Position numbers and translations under genes: made by a program
Shown here: positions 9,938 to 20,435 of the stretch, one piece after another
How the letters are laid out: each line of letters starts with the position of its first letter
Position numbering within the stretch: the first letter of the stretch is position 1
Assembly (NCBI RefSeq): GCF_000835495.1
Contig: NW_015622546.1
Location: 994,883-1,058,882 of the forward strand
Direction: 5' to 3'
Origin: Cladophialophora immunda
Lineage: Eukaryota > Ascomycota > Eurotiomycetes > Chaetothyriales > Herpotrichiellaceae
Length of the DNA: 64,000 bases
The notes under the pieces: generated by a model
Told to the model about the DNA's origin: nothing
Database searches by the model: none
Seen by the model: only the letters and a program-made list of their open reading frames with translations

Positions 9938-11851
9938 TCAGGGACCTTGAGTTTGAGCCATAGCGAAGGTGTCAAAAACGGGACATGACGGGGCCTCAAT
10001 GTCTTGTTCCGCTTGGATCAGGTTGTCCATCCACGATTCGTTGTTGAAGGGCATCTGGTACTCTAGCTGAGGAACAGGTTCCGACACACGTGGGATCATC
10101 CCAGGAACTGTGCTGTCGACGTAAACGTTCGGCTTTGTCAAGACCTCGCGGGCAAATTTTGCCACCTGTCCTTTGGCAATGGTGGCCCGTGGCCAAACCT
10201 CACCGAATGAGCCAAGGGCCGAAATGCTGAGTTGAAGCCGTTCCTTGATTGCCACAGCTTGGTCTGGAGTATCCACGATGGCATATGCCGGCAAGTGTAC
10301 TGTTGCAGCAGTGGTCAAGCCGCACATCAGCACCGGCGAGCACATCTTGACATCTGTCTGGATGGACGCCAGATTGGTGATGGCATTGGCTGCTCGCAAA
10401 GCTTTGGCTGTATGGGAGGTGTAAGCCAGTGCAGGGAGACCAGCAGCCTCTGCTTTTGTACATGTCGTGCGATAGTGGTTACGAATGAAGGTCAAGGTCG
10501 AGCGTGGACGGTGCAGGCAGATGGCAGCCCAGTGAATGACCAGATGGGCGATGAGAAGGCATTCGTCAATGGTTCCATCGTTACGGACCACTTCTCGCTT
10601 GTCCATGGGGAGTGATAGTAAGAGGTTCGAAATGGCAGCATCGATCCCTTCTACTTGAGGATCTGTCACCGCAAATGTGTCTGGGCTCAAAGCAAGCACA
10701 GAGCCGAGGATATACGCCGCTTCAATGCAGTAGGCAAAAGACGAGTATTCGAAAGTGTCTTCTGAAAAGGTCCTGTTTCGGAGGTCTGCAATTGTGCGAG
10801 TGATCGGAGGCGATCGAAGTTCGTTGTAGTCTTCATCGTGGCCAGGTAGAGCCACATCCGTGTAGGTCGAGTACAGTCGGAAGGGGGATGATTGACCCCC
10901 AATGACCACGACCAAGCCTTCGATCAAAAGAAGTGTCCACCATGTTCTGCGCCATGACTCTTGCATTGTTGAGTCGTTGGGTGACTGCTGTAAAGCATAG
11001 CTCTGCCGGTTGAGACCGATGCGGAGTGTGATCTCGATGGCTTTGTCCAGGGCCATGGATCCTTCTCCTTGGCCGAATCGAGCGAAGCAGGTCATGGCGT
11101 AGATAAGGAGGCCTTGCACCTTGAAGCCATCGTCAGGCACTTCGGGCGAGAAGATGGCCTTTGCAGCATTCTCCAGCGCGGTGTGGTTGGCTTGAGGGAT
11201 GTAATGGCTTGCCAGCCATCGCATGCATGCCTTGAGCGGTGCAGGCAGGATGGCAGGATTCTGGAGATAGAGCTTGCGCGGCACGATGAAGGGGTGGGAA
11301 GGATAGAAATGCCTGTAGAACAGATCGATCAAGTCGGTGCTCTCTATCAAGGCCCGGTCGCCGGGAATAGGTAGCATCTCTCTCGAGATGGACATGGTGG
11401 AATCGCTGTTGCTGGGACTTGGCAGCTGTTCTTTGGCGGATGGTACGGTTTGCAACTCGAGAGGAAGAGCTGGGAAGGCTGGATCCATGGTGGGCTGAAA
11501 GAGTTCGGCGTAGGTCATAGCTCTCAGCTTGGTAGTATCAGCCTCGTTAAAGACAGGATAGGCCTCCTGAGACACGTCCGGCTTGGATTCGTGGAAGATG
11601 GTATCATTGTTCGGCCTCTGGTCAGTCTTGTCTTCAGGACTTGATTGGTTTTTGCGATATTCTCGGTATCCTCTTCGGGAATTAATCCAGATACAGTCCC
11701 CGTTTTTCTCGGAGCACCTGCTGCATAGCGGCTTCTTGCCATCACATTTGAGATGGCTCTTCCTGCATGGAATGCACGCGAGAAGGCTTGGATGCTTCGA
11801 TCGGCCTTTACTGGGGGCCGGATTGGCATTAGTAGCATCCTCGGTGGACAT
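9938..11851 (-). CDS. Zn2Cys6 transcription factor with fungal-specific TF domain
   Basis: Nuclear DNA-binding regulator, one exon, 637 residues from the ATG at 11851. The zinc cluster is exact: Cys26-X2-Cys29-X6-Cys36-X5-Cys43-X2-Cys46-X6-Cys53, with the basic segment RKSHLK between the first cysteines. A basic linker follows, and then a fungal-specific transcription factor homology domain (start near LIDLFYRHFYPSHPFIVP, including ESWRRTWW further on). The frame is open back to an ATG at 12007, but the extra 52 residues are Pro/Ser-rich and cross a run of ten G, so I prefer the inner start. The gene is divergent from the ABC transporter at 13407, which may be a target. The C-terminus may continue in an extra exon near 9700-9830. 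Confidence 0.9.
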   Translation of the reverse strand: MSTEDATNANPAPSKGRSKHPSLLACIPCRKSHLKCDGKKPLCSRCSEKNGDCIWINSRRGYREYRKNQSSPEDKTDQRPNNDTIFHESKPDVSQEAYPVFNEADTTKLRAMTYAELFQPTMDPAFPALPLELQTVPSAKEQLPSPSNSDSTMSISREMLPIPGDRALIESTDLIDLFYRHFYPSHPFIVPRKLYLQNPAILPAPLKACMRWLASHYIPQANHTALENAAKAIFSPEVPDDGFKVQGLLIYAMTCFARFGQGEGSMALDKAIEITLRIGLNRQSYALQQSPNDSTMQESWRRTWWTLLLIEGLVVVIGGQSSPFRLYSTYTDVALPGHDEDYNELRSPPITRTIADLRNRTFSEDTFEYSSFAYCIEAAYILGSVLALSPDTFAVTDPQVEGIDAAISNLLLSLPMDKREVVRNDGTIDECLLIAHLVIHWAAICLHRPRSTLTFIRNHYRTTCTKAEAAGLPALAYTSHTAKALRAANAITNLASIQTDVKMCSPVLMCGLTTAATVHLPAYAIVDTPDQAVAIKERLQLSISALGSFGEVWPRATIAKGQVAKFAREVLTKPNVYVDSTVPGMIPRVSEPVPQLEYQMPFNNESWMDNLIQAEQDIEAPSCPVFDTFAMAQTQGP

Positions 11852-13406
11852 TTTCGGTCTCGCCTGAGATGGCAATGTAGATGAATGGCGGTCTAATATT
11901 CCGTAAGGAGAAAGGGGGGGGGGTGATGGGTTACAGGAACCGTGCTGATTATGTGGCCTCCGGCTCGCCTGCGGTATTTGTGGCTGGGATTGAATGGCAA
12001 TAGGCAATGGTTACTGTGCTTGATAGGCCCTAGATCTGCGTGCTTTTGCGCTCTTTGTTGGTCCCCGGGGGGCACTGGTGCTGGTTGCTGAGAGCTTGGG
12101 AGTTTGGGATATGGCCACGATGGGCTGACTCAGGGAACCAGCGGTGGTGGGAGGAGGAGGATGTCGGGGACTTGGTGGAGACGGGGGCGCCACCCCTCGT
12201 GTCGGAGACGGAAACTATGGCGACAATTCTTAGCCCCGGCATCTAAGCCGTTGGGACCTAGCGCGTAGCACGTGCGCACACAGAAAACAGGGAAATGGCA
12301 GCTGCAGAATCTGTCTGACCAAAATGATTTCGCCTTTTCACCTCACCGTCACCTCTCTTCCAATTCACCTCCAGCATGCTCATGGCTCGATATCTACCTG
12401 CATCATCATTCAATGCCCTCCGATTGAGACCATGTTGTGTTGGTCTTGCAGATCGGCTTCCACAGATATCTACCATGGCACGTCCGGCCGTAGTCCGCTC
12501 TATTCTTGACCACCTGCATACTCAGGCGAAGAACCCGCGGCGTTGCTCCCTCCCCTACTTTTTGTGTCAGACTCGTGCCACGCCGGCAAAAGTCGTGAAA
12601 CCCGACGTTCCCGAAAGCTGACCCCTCTGCCCGATGTGAAACGGATCTGACAAGAAAATGGCCTGATACCAAGAGATGGCAATCCCGCACAAAAGCAAGG
12701 GGGCGTTCTGGGGCTGAGAAATAAGGATGCGAAACGATTTGGCAGGATGCCGCCGTCCAGATCCCCGAAAAGACGACTGCCACGAGTTGTGGAGCTGAGC
12801 GCTCTTGTCTAGATAGGGCTGTTCCATGATAGTCCCCGATATGATGCTTTATCCTGTTTGACTGTGTGTCTGTGCGCTTTCCCTGAATGAATCAAGGTCG
12901 GGTATCGGGCTTGGGCTCTGTGGTGACCGGACGGTCGGGCGATCCGACCATCTCAGCCAGCCTCGCGGAGTATCGCAGAACATTTCCGAGCATCTGGTGC
13001 TTTGCTTGGCCCTGGGTTGTCCAGCACAGTCTCCTATCAATATAGGGCTGTGCAAAAATACGAGGCAAGGTAGGTTGTTGACCACTACCAAGGCTGGTAA
13101 GGGGTCAAAATCGTGATTAGTCCTCTGAGGGCTGAGGAATACCTGAGCTGGTGCGAACTTTGTGCGGGCTTTGGGTACCTCGATGCGTTGTGTATACTAC
13201 TACTACTTCGGGGTCTGTGTCTGAAGGAAGGTGATTGAGATTGAGCTTGTATAAGACGTTGTTGAAATGCCTTCTGTCTCGGGCTTCCCCCAATGCAGTT
13301 CTGTCCTGTCCCGTTTTCTAACTCTTTACTGTCTCCCATTTCCTTGAGCATCGTCTGATACCGACGCCTCCCCCTGAAGCATATTGGACAAAGGGCCCAA
13401 GTCACC
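11852..13406. promoter_or_regulatory. shared divergent promoter region, zinc-cluster factor and ABC transporter
   Basis: 1.6 kb between two divergent start codons. It contains a 10-nt G run at 11914-11923 and no supportable gene. The minus-strand frame of 194 codons starting at 13669 is an antisense shadow of the transporter. Paired CGG half-sites of a zinc-cluster protein would be expected here if the factor controls the transporter or itself; I did not single out a convincing pair. Confidence 0.5.
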
Positions 13407-15530
13407 ATGGCCACCCCAAAAGACCTCCCCCCGTCCTCCGACTCCTCTAAAGACCCTAGTGACATGACAAAGGATTTGGAAAAGGGCCTCGAGTTGAGCC
13501 GCCATCTGACAAACAGCGCAGTCTCGACCTTCTCGTGGTCAGATGTCGGGGTTGTGGTCAAGGACAGGAAAACAAAGCAGCCTCTGCAGATCTTGACCTC
13601 CAGCTGTGGCTCGGTCAAGGCAGGGAGCGTCCTCGCGCTCATGGGTCCCAGCGGCAGCGGCAAAACCACCCTCCTGAACGTGCTTGCTCACCGCACGTCG
13701 GCGATGAAGGGCGAGATCCAGGGGAAGATCATGGTAAACGGACGGCTCACCAACGCGTCTGCTGTGCAACAAGTCTCTACCTACGTGGAACAAGAGGACG
13801 CGATGATCGGCATCTTGACACTGCGAGAGACCATTGACTTTGCCGCCAGGCTCTCCGTCAACGGGCGTATATCCAAGAAGGAGCGGCTCGCGAGGGTCGA
13901 CGAGCTTATCGAGTCGTTTGGGCTCCAACGTCAAGCGGACACCATTGTCGGCACCCCCCTGCGCAAGGGCCTCAGCGGAGGCCAGAAGCGCAGACTGAGC
14001 GTCGCCAGCCAGCTCGTCACCTCGCCGCGAGTGGTCTTCCTGGACGAGCCCACCAGTGGCCTCGACTCGGCGGCCAGCTTCGAGTGCATGAAGTACATCA
14101 AGCTGGTGGCCAAGCAGCACAACCTGATCGTCATCGCGTCGATCCATCAGCCGTCGACGACGACATTCCAGCTGTTCGACCAGCTGATGCTCCTGTCCGA
14201 AGGCCGCACGTGCTATTTCGGCCCCGTGTCCAATATCCAGAGCTACTTCGAGCGCATCGACCGCCCCGTGCCGCTGCACATCAACCCGGCCGAGTTCCTG
14301 CTCGACCTGGTCAACAGCGACTTCAGCCACAGCGCGGGCGCCGCCGAGGGCAACCTCCGTTACATCCAAGATTCATGGACGTCCTCCGACGAGTGCAAAG
14401 CACTGGAGGCGGCCAACAGCGGCGCGGACGCACTGGGCACCGTGGGCACGCCCGTGGCCTCGGCGCGGAGGTCGTCCAAGAACGTCGTCGCCGTCTCCTG
14501 GGTCCTCCTGCACCGCAACTTCATCAAGTCGTACCGCGACATCATCGCCTACGGGACCCGGGTGGCCATGTACTTTGGCCTGGCCATCATGATGGGCACC
14601 GTGTGGCTGCGCCTTTCGTTCTCGCAGGCCTCGATCCAGCCCTTCACCAACGCCATCTTCTTCGGCGGCGCCTTCATGTCCTTCATGGCCGTCGCGTACG
14701 TGCCCTCCATCATCGAGGACCTCCACACCTTCAACAAGGAACGGCACAACGGCCTGTACGGCCCGCTGCCCTTCGTCATCGCGAACACCCTCATCGGCGT
14801 CCCCTGGCTGTTTCTCATCGCGATCATGTTCTCCATCATCACCTACTGGCTGGGCCACTTCAACCCGACCGCCGGCGGCTTCTGGATGTGGGTGCTGTGG
14901 CTGTTTTTGGACCTCCTCGCCGCCGAAGGCCTGGTGGTCCTGGTGTCGTCTCTTTTCCCCATCTTCGTCGTTGCGCTGGCCATCACGGCGTTCGCAAATG
15001 GACTGTGGATGTGTGTGGATGGGTTCATGGTCCCCATGGGCAAGCTGAATCCGTTCTGGAAGTGTAAGTCTCCCCCTGCTCCTTTTCTCACTTACTCAGC
15101 CACATTATCTTCGTCGGGTCGCCTCTTCTCTCCCATTTCCTCGTGCCCATTCTCGTTACCCTGTGTCCTTCTCCCCCATGATTATTTGTGTTCGTGATCA
15201 AACGTGCATGTGGCTGACCATTCCCCTCCATGTGTCCCCGCTACAGACGTCTTCCACTACATCGACTACCAAGCCTATGTCTTCCAAGGCATGATGGCCA
15301 ACCAATTCCGCTCCACGATCTGGGACTGCGCCAAATCCGCCGACGGCTTCCAGTGCATGTACCCCTCAGACCTGGAGGCGGAGGGCAAGATCCGCGGCAC
15401 CGCGGTGCTCGAGGCGTACAAGTACTCCTGGTCCTCGGGCGTCATTGGCGAGTGGATCGGCATCATGTTCGCCATCATCTTTGCGTACCGGGTCCTGGGG
15501 TACTTGGTCTTGGTGCTCAAGAAGCACTAG
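13407..15530 (+). CDS. ABC transporter, ABCG half-size (white/brown type)
   Basis: ATP-driven membrane exporter, 646 residues, two exons: 13407-15063 and 15247-15530. The nucleotide-binding domain comes first, as in the G subfamily: Walker A GPSGSGKTT (residues 80-88), signature LSGGQ (189-193), Walker B VVFLDEP followed by TSGLD, and IHQPS with the switch histidine. The ABC2 membrane domain follows, with about six helices, the last in exon 2 after a large extracellular loop with cysteines (WDCAK, FQCMYPSD). A half-transporter must dimerise. Substrates of fungal half-size ABCG proteins are mostly unknown (lipids, sterols, toxins). The intron is 183 bp, GTAAGT donor and CTACAG acceptor. Divergent from the zinc-cluster regulator. 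Confidence 0.95.
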
Positions 15531-16508
15531 CTTACGCGACGAAGGGTGAGTCCCCGGGTGAATGGGTGGGAATCTTTAAAGCACCGAGCAACGGCGGGCG
15601 TGTTGTGTTGTTTTCCTTTCCTTGGCTCCTGGTTCAGTGGAATGATGCGGCGTGTGTGGCTTACTGGCTGGCTGGAGCGTTTTGGGTTCTTAAGGACGTG
15701 TGTGATACTATTCAACTAATCTGGGTGTTTGTTATATGGACCCAACGGGCGTGAAGACTATGGTGATATGTAATGTTTGTCATTTTCCTTCTGAGATAGT
15801 GCGGGAGCTGGGCTCCCCGGATGGATGGATGGATGGATGGATGGATGGATGATGTATGCGCGTGATTACGGCTGTTCCCCTATATTTCTTTCATCATACT
15901 CGCCGGGCTCGAATGTTCTTCTTGCCTGCGATGCACGGCTCTTTTCAGTTCTCCAGTTCTCCGTGCCCCCGTACAAAGTCCTTGATCTTCACAAGTCTCT
16001 TTCACGGGTTCTTCTCTTGTTGAATGCTACCATACACTCTGCTGGAAAGGGATTGTGGTCCTCGAGCCCCTATTTGCCTGACTGTCTGCCTCTCTAGTCG
16101 CACAGCAGGACACGGCGACTAGGTTACGGTAGTTTGAGACATGTCGGCTATTGACCGGCAACGAGAAAAGGGGGATGCGAATCCAGGACAATGCGACTCG
16201 AAGAAGACAGAGAGCATGTCACTCAAATTTATTGTTCATTATTCACAACTGCTGATCTCTTCCATCAGTCGAGTTTAGCTTCTGCTCTGATCTACTTGGG
16301 ACCCAGTAACAACCAGCTCAGTGACTCGCCCTCCAAACACGATCTCAACTGACATCTCATATCCCAACTCCTGCAGCTCGCGATCTGAGAAGAATTAATC
16401 ATACATGCCAATGAGCACCATACGACTTTGGACCGAGTCAACGCACCCGCCATCACCAGTTGACAACAAAGCGATCCTGACCATCATTAGGAATCAATCG
16501 TTGTCTCC
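15531..16508. other. convergent spacer with a microsatellite
   Basis: 3' flanks of the ABC transporter and the RBR gene. Apart from the (ATGG)n tract nothing stands out. Confidence 0.5.
15820..15851 (+). repeat. (ATGG)8 microsatellite
   Basis: Eight perfect tandem copies of a 4-nt unit, followed by ATGATG. It is outside any gene. Confidence 0.95.
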
Positions 16509-18596
16509 TCAATGGGGTTCTGAATCGGGAGCCACGCGCTCGTGAGAAATCCTCTTCCTCGCCGCCTTCTTGCATAGACCGCAGTAGATAATCCCACAAA
16601 GGCGACATTCGAACGAGGTATCTGGATTTCTGGCAGATTTTTTGGTTCGACGATCACTCGACGCCCCAGCCTCAGTCGTTGGCGGCTCCGTCGTACGAGA
16701 AGACACCCGATGGCACCACTTCTCCTTGAATCCTGTTTTCTTGGCCTCACCGTCCGCGACTTTAACCTTGTTGAAACAACCCATGCATTCCACTTCCAAG
16801 CTTCGGTCCCCAGCAGGATTCATATCAACCAGCCAGAACTCGGGGATGCGGTCCTTCCCAAATTCACTGAATTGGTGTCGACATCCCCACGTATCCCATG
16901 CCTCATCAGTTGGTTCGTCCCCAAAATCCAGACTTACGCCTTCCCAATCGATTTCGTCCGGATCATCTAGATTCTCAGGCCGCGTATTTGCGGTTGCCTC
17001 AGGAGCAATTAGATCGACTGTAGGCTGGGCCGTCGTCTCTGCGGCATCCGTCGCAATCTCGGTGCTCTGGCTGGTTTCAACCTCTGCCGATTCACTGGTT
17101 GCAGTCGGGTTCGCCGTTGTTTCTTGAGTCTCATCGCGCGTTTCGATGGCACTGGGGAGAAGGACCGGATCTTGTGAGGCCTGCATCTGCACTTGCGTAC
17201 TATGATCAACCTCACTTGGCACTGGACCAGCCACGGAAGCGTCATTTCCATACTCTTCTTCCTCAGAATCGGGCTCTTGATCTCCTCCGTCCGAATGGAC
17301 ACCATCACCTCTGGCAGCACGACATGGTTTCTGGTAGCAAGCATTCATTGGTCTTTGGCAGTCCCAACACCAATGTGCGCCACATTGGCATCTTACGTGA
17401 GGACATCCATACATTTTCATGACACCAGTTCCACACTTGGGGCAGATTTTGTATTCGTATGTCTTGAGAATAAATTGCCGAGAACCATCTTCGGCGCAAA
17501 CGTGTTCGTCTTTGGCGATCTCTCTGCACTTTGTGCAAATGGCAGTCTTGCAAACGTGACATGTAACCTTCCTATCGGTTTGCTTGAACATTCGAGGAGG
17601 AATAAAAGCCGAGCAAGTTGGCACAGGGCAATACAGAGGATCAACCGTGTTAAACTCGTCGTACTTTTGCTTGTACTTTTCGACTTCTGCCGCAGGGAGG
17701 ATTCCGCGTGCGACTTCGTGATGCATGACGGTGGCGCAGCACATGACGGGCATGCTGTCGATATATTTCATGGCCGTTTCAAAATGGGTCTTCAGGCACT
17801 CGTAACATGTAGCTTCTTTGCATCGTCGACAAGGCGTGGAATAGGCTCCATCAATGATGCCAAAGCAGATTTTGCAGACGATCTTGTTGTCCGGCGGTGT
17901 CGATTTCTTGAGACGCTTCCGGGGAGGGGAGATGTCTGCTGGTGGAGGTGGAGGAAGTGACGTGGAGTTTCGTGTGCGGACGGGCTCAAAGAGGTCGGAA
18001 TGAGGTTCGGTAGAGTCTCCATCGTAAGGGAAAAGGTTGTATCGATTGCCGGCAACGGTGACATGAGGGTGGTCCAGAAGGGCATAGGATGCGTTGGCAG
18101 CAGTCGAGAAGGCGTAGACCCAGTCATAGAACGTGTGCCCATCTGAACCCACGCCTTGTCGAACTACCTTGAGGCCGAGATATCCCTCCGAGCCGGAGAA
18201 TGGAGGGTCGATGTCGCCGAAGGAGTGATCTGGATCGAAGACGGTGCTGCGGAGGGCGATAAGTGGTGAACCCTGGCCCGCCATGGTGTTTAGAATGAGG
18301 AGGTCCTGGTCAACGTCATCTGAGAATGAGACGGGATCCGAGGCTAAGGCATCAGTGTAATTTTCTGCGTTCAAGTTAGAAGCAGCAGGCCCGGTGCCAA
18401 GAGCACTGGACGAGGGTGAGGCAGGCGCCCGAGGTGGGGTGGAGGGGTGGGCAGAGTGAAGCCGTGTGAAGGGTCGATGGCGGAAGAGGCGCCAGACGAG
18501 TGAACAGGCCATGGAGTGAATGTTGAGGCGGGGGTATGGCTGGGCTATATCAGGCTGAGACGCATGAGGCTGGCGGGCACGGCGCAACGTCTCCAA
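16509..18596 (-). CDS. RBR-type (RING-IBR-RING) E3 ubiquitin ligase
   Basis: Single exon, 695 residues. After a long N-terminal part, the RBR cysteines line up in order: RING1 from Cys241 (CKICFG...CRRCKEATCYECL) to about Cys287, IBR at about 323-367 (CPVPTC...CHVCKTAICTKC), and RING2 at 385-413 (CPKCGTG...GCPHVRCQCGAHWCWDC). Cys398, within GCPH, sits where the catalytic thioester cysteine lies in RBR ligases such as parkin and HHARI, so the protein should be active. The remaining C-terminus is acidic and Thr/Glu-rich and ends with two further CxxC pairs (RLCGIIYCGLC). Substrate unknown; cytosolic or nuclear. The start is the first ATG of the frame; an internal start at residue 105 is possible. 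Confidence 0.88.
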   Translation of the reverse strand: METLRRARQPHASQPDIAQPYPRLNIHSMACSLVWRLFRHRPFTRLHSAHPSTPPRAPASPSSSALGTGPAASNLNAENYTDALASDPVSFSDDVDQDLLILNTMAGQGSPLIALRSTVFDPDHSFGDIDPPFSGSEGYLGLKVVRQGVGSDGHTFYDWVYAFSTAANASYALLDHPHVTVAGNRYNLFPYDGDSTEPHSDLFEPVRTRNSTSLPPPPPADISPPRKRLKKSTPPDNKIVCKICFGIIDGAYSTPCRRCKEATCYECLKTHFETAMKYIDSMPVMCCATVMHHEVARGILPAAEVEKYKQKYDEFNTVDPLYCPVPTCSAFIPPRMFKQTDRKVTCHVCKTAICTKCREIAKDEHVCAEDGSRQFILKTYEYKICPKCGTGVMKMYGCPHVRCQCGAHWCWDCQRPMNACYQKPCRAARGDGVHSDGGDQEPDSEEEEYGNDASVAGPVPSEVDHSTQVQMQASQDPVLLPSAIETRDETQETTANPTATSESAEVETSQSTEIATDAAETTAQPTVDLIAPEATANTRPENLDDPDEIDWEGVSLDFGDEPTDEAWDTWGCRHQFSEFGKDRIPEFWLVDMNPAGDRSLEVECMGCFNKVKVADGEAKKTGFKEKWCHRVSSRTTEPPTTEAGASSDRRTKKSARNPDTSFECRLCGIIYCGLCKKAARKRISHERVAPDSEPH

Positions 18597-19277
18597 GCAC
18601 TAGAGGGGATGATGGAGAGGACTGTTAGGCACGAGAGACAGACGACACTGCGCCGGAGACAGTCTTTTAAGCATTATTGCCTTGTTTCTTAGACAGGTTG
18701 TGAGTCGTAAGTCGCCAAAGGAATGAGGCTTGAGTCATTTGATGGTTGTTGGCACCAGCGGGTGGGCTTTGGCAGGCACCCATATGCCCAGGCATCATTG
18801 GCGGAGTGCATGAGGCTGTACCACGGGGGCTGAGAGGCCAGTTGCCTGCTGGTTCCCCAATTCCCCGATCGCCTATGGCGGGTCTCTGCCCCAAGAATCC
18901 TTCAAGCTTGATATCAACGGTGCCATTGGATTGTCATGCTGAGTCTGCCTGGGCATGACTCTTATTGCATGTACCAGCCACTGTCTCCAACGCCAAAGGA
19001 AGAACAAGGATGTTTCCCGATGTAAGGCTGGCCCTGGCCCTAGCGCTAGAGGAGGATTAATATGAGCCGCTAGCACGGAACACATGATGTCAGTCCCTGT
19101 GTACCGTTGAACTAGTCTATTCTAGAACTAGTGCCATATTCTGCGATGCTAGACGCGTCTGCTACTTCTTTCCCACTTAACGCGTGGGTTTGACGAAAGG
19201 CATTGTGTGGCCTCCACTGCCCATTGACTCACTCAACGCCTCGGTCTCGTGCTCACCACCTCGCCGTCTCGATCGCC
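18597..19277. promoter_or_regulatory. divergent promoter region, RBR ligase and Nse3
   Basis: 681 bp between two divergent starts. It includes a short palindromic stretch near 19110-19132, where two ACTAGT copies flank TCTAGA. No gene seen. Confidence 0.45.
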
Positions 19278-20435
19278 ATGCCCCAACGTCTCAAGCGTCG
19301 CTCAGACGCAATCTCTCGTGACCAGTCCGAACCAGAACCAGAACCAGAACCAGAGCCACCTCGCAGACGTCGTCCAACTACCCCTACAGACTCGGACACC
19401 GCCTCCTCAGCCTCCTCCGCACCCGCTTCCCCCTCCGCAGCAGGTCAATCCACAGAGAGGATCCTCATCAAGAAACTTGTCCGTCTAGCCCTGGCGACAG
19501 AATATTCCCGCACCCCGCTGCGGCGAAGCGACATTTCCCAGAAGATATTCAAGGATGCCAACACCAGTGGAGGTCGGACTTCCTTCAAGGCTGTCTTCGA
19601 GGGAGCCCAGCGCGTGTTGAAGGATGTTTTCGGGATGCAGTTGACGGAGCTCCCCTCCAAGGAGAAAACCACTCTGAAGGATCGCCGGACACAAGCCACG
19701 CAGACCAAGTCCTCCTCGAACAATTCCACCAAGTCGTGGATCCTCGTCTCCACCCTCCCGCCCGAATTAAAGCAGAACCCTCTCATCGCACAACCTACAC
19801 GTGCCCCCAATGTAGACGTCGAATCCAGCTACACGGCCCTGTACACATTCATTCTCTCCCTGATCTACCTAAACAACAACGCAATCACGGACCAGAAGCT
19901 CGAACGCTATCTCAAGCGCGTGAACGCCGACACCTATACGCCCCTGGGGAACAAAGAGAAGCTCCTCCAGAGGATGATGAAGGAGGGATATATCGAGAAG
20001 CGAAGGGATACGTCTAGTGGCGAGGAAATAATCGAGTGGACGCCGGGGCCGAGAGGCAAGATTGAGGTCGGGGTAGAAGGCGTGACTGGGTTGGTGAGGA
20101 CTGTTTACGGGTATGGAGCAGTGCCTCTATCTCGAGGCTCTCGGCAAAATAACGAGCGGAGACGGCGCGACGAAGACGTGGACGGAAACCAAGAGGCCGG
20201 CGGCGAAGAAGCTGCCCGCCTGGTCAAGATCGAGGAGAACGAACTCAACGCCAAACTTTCGCGGAGTCTCGGCGTCAAGGTCGGAAAGGGTGGTGTGGTG
20301 GAGCAGAGTCGGAAAGGTGGTGGTCCAGATGCTGAGGACAATGGAGAGGATGAGGAGGTGGTCGAAGAAGGGCCCCCGGGCCCGTCGAGACGGGGCGGAC
20401 AGGGGCCCCGACCCAACACGTCCGGAAGAGAGTAG
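19278..20435 (+). CDS. Nse3-like MAGE-domain subunit of the SMC5/6 complex
   Basis: MAGE-domain protein of 385 residues, one exon. Ascomycetes have a single MAGE protein, Nse3, which with Nse1 and Nse4 forms the kleisin-associated subcomplex of SMC5/6 that binds DNA and supports recombinational repair. Seen: a charged N-terminus, then ILIKKLVRLALATEYSRTPL as the first winged-helix helix, then DISQKIF, the conserved middle with a region like LYTFILSLIYLNNNAITDQK, and GNKEKLLQRMMKEGYIEKRR, the second winged helix that contacts the partner. The C-terminus is acidic and glycine-rich. The start at 19278 is preferred over 19203, which would add 25 residues lacking similarity. A short (CCAGAA)n tract encodes Glu-Pro repeats near residue 18. 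Confidence 0.88.
   Translation: MPQRLKRRSDAISRDQSEPEPEPEPEPPRRRRPTTPTDSDTASSASSAPASPSAAGQSTERILIKKLVRLALATEYSRTPLRRSDISQKIFKDANTSGGRTSFKAVFEGAQRVLKDVFGMQLTELPSKEKTTLKDRRTQATQTKSSSNNSTKSWILVSTLPPELKQNPLIAQPTRAPNVDVESSYTALYTFILSLIYLNNNAITDQKLERYLKRVNADTYTPLGNKEKLLQRMMKEGYIEKRRDTSSGEEIIEWTPGPRGKIEVGVEGVTGLVRTVYGYGAVPLSRGSRQNNERRRRDEDVDGNQEAGGEEAARLVKIEENELNAKLSRSLGVKVGKGGVVEQSRKGGGPDAEDNGEDEEVVEEGPPGPSRRGGQGPRPNTSGRE
19328..19357 (+). repeat. short hexamer repeat encoding Glu-Pro pairs
   Basis: Four to five copies of CCAGAA within the coding sequence of the MAGE protein. It is a likely site of length variation between strains. Confidence 0.7.

Noticed and set aside
13085..13669. 194-codon minus frame at the ABC transporter promoter
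   Set aside because: Overlaps the transporter start in antisense and shows no domain or splice logic.
13539..14369. 276-codon minus-strand frame inside the ABC transporter gene
   Set aside because: Antisense shadow caused by high GC in codon position three; no domain, while the plus strand codes a perfect ABC domain.
14084..15067. 327-codon shifted plus frame within the ABC transporter
   Set aside because: His/Arg/Pro-rich shadow of the real frame.
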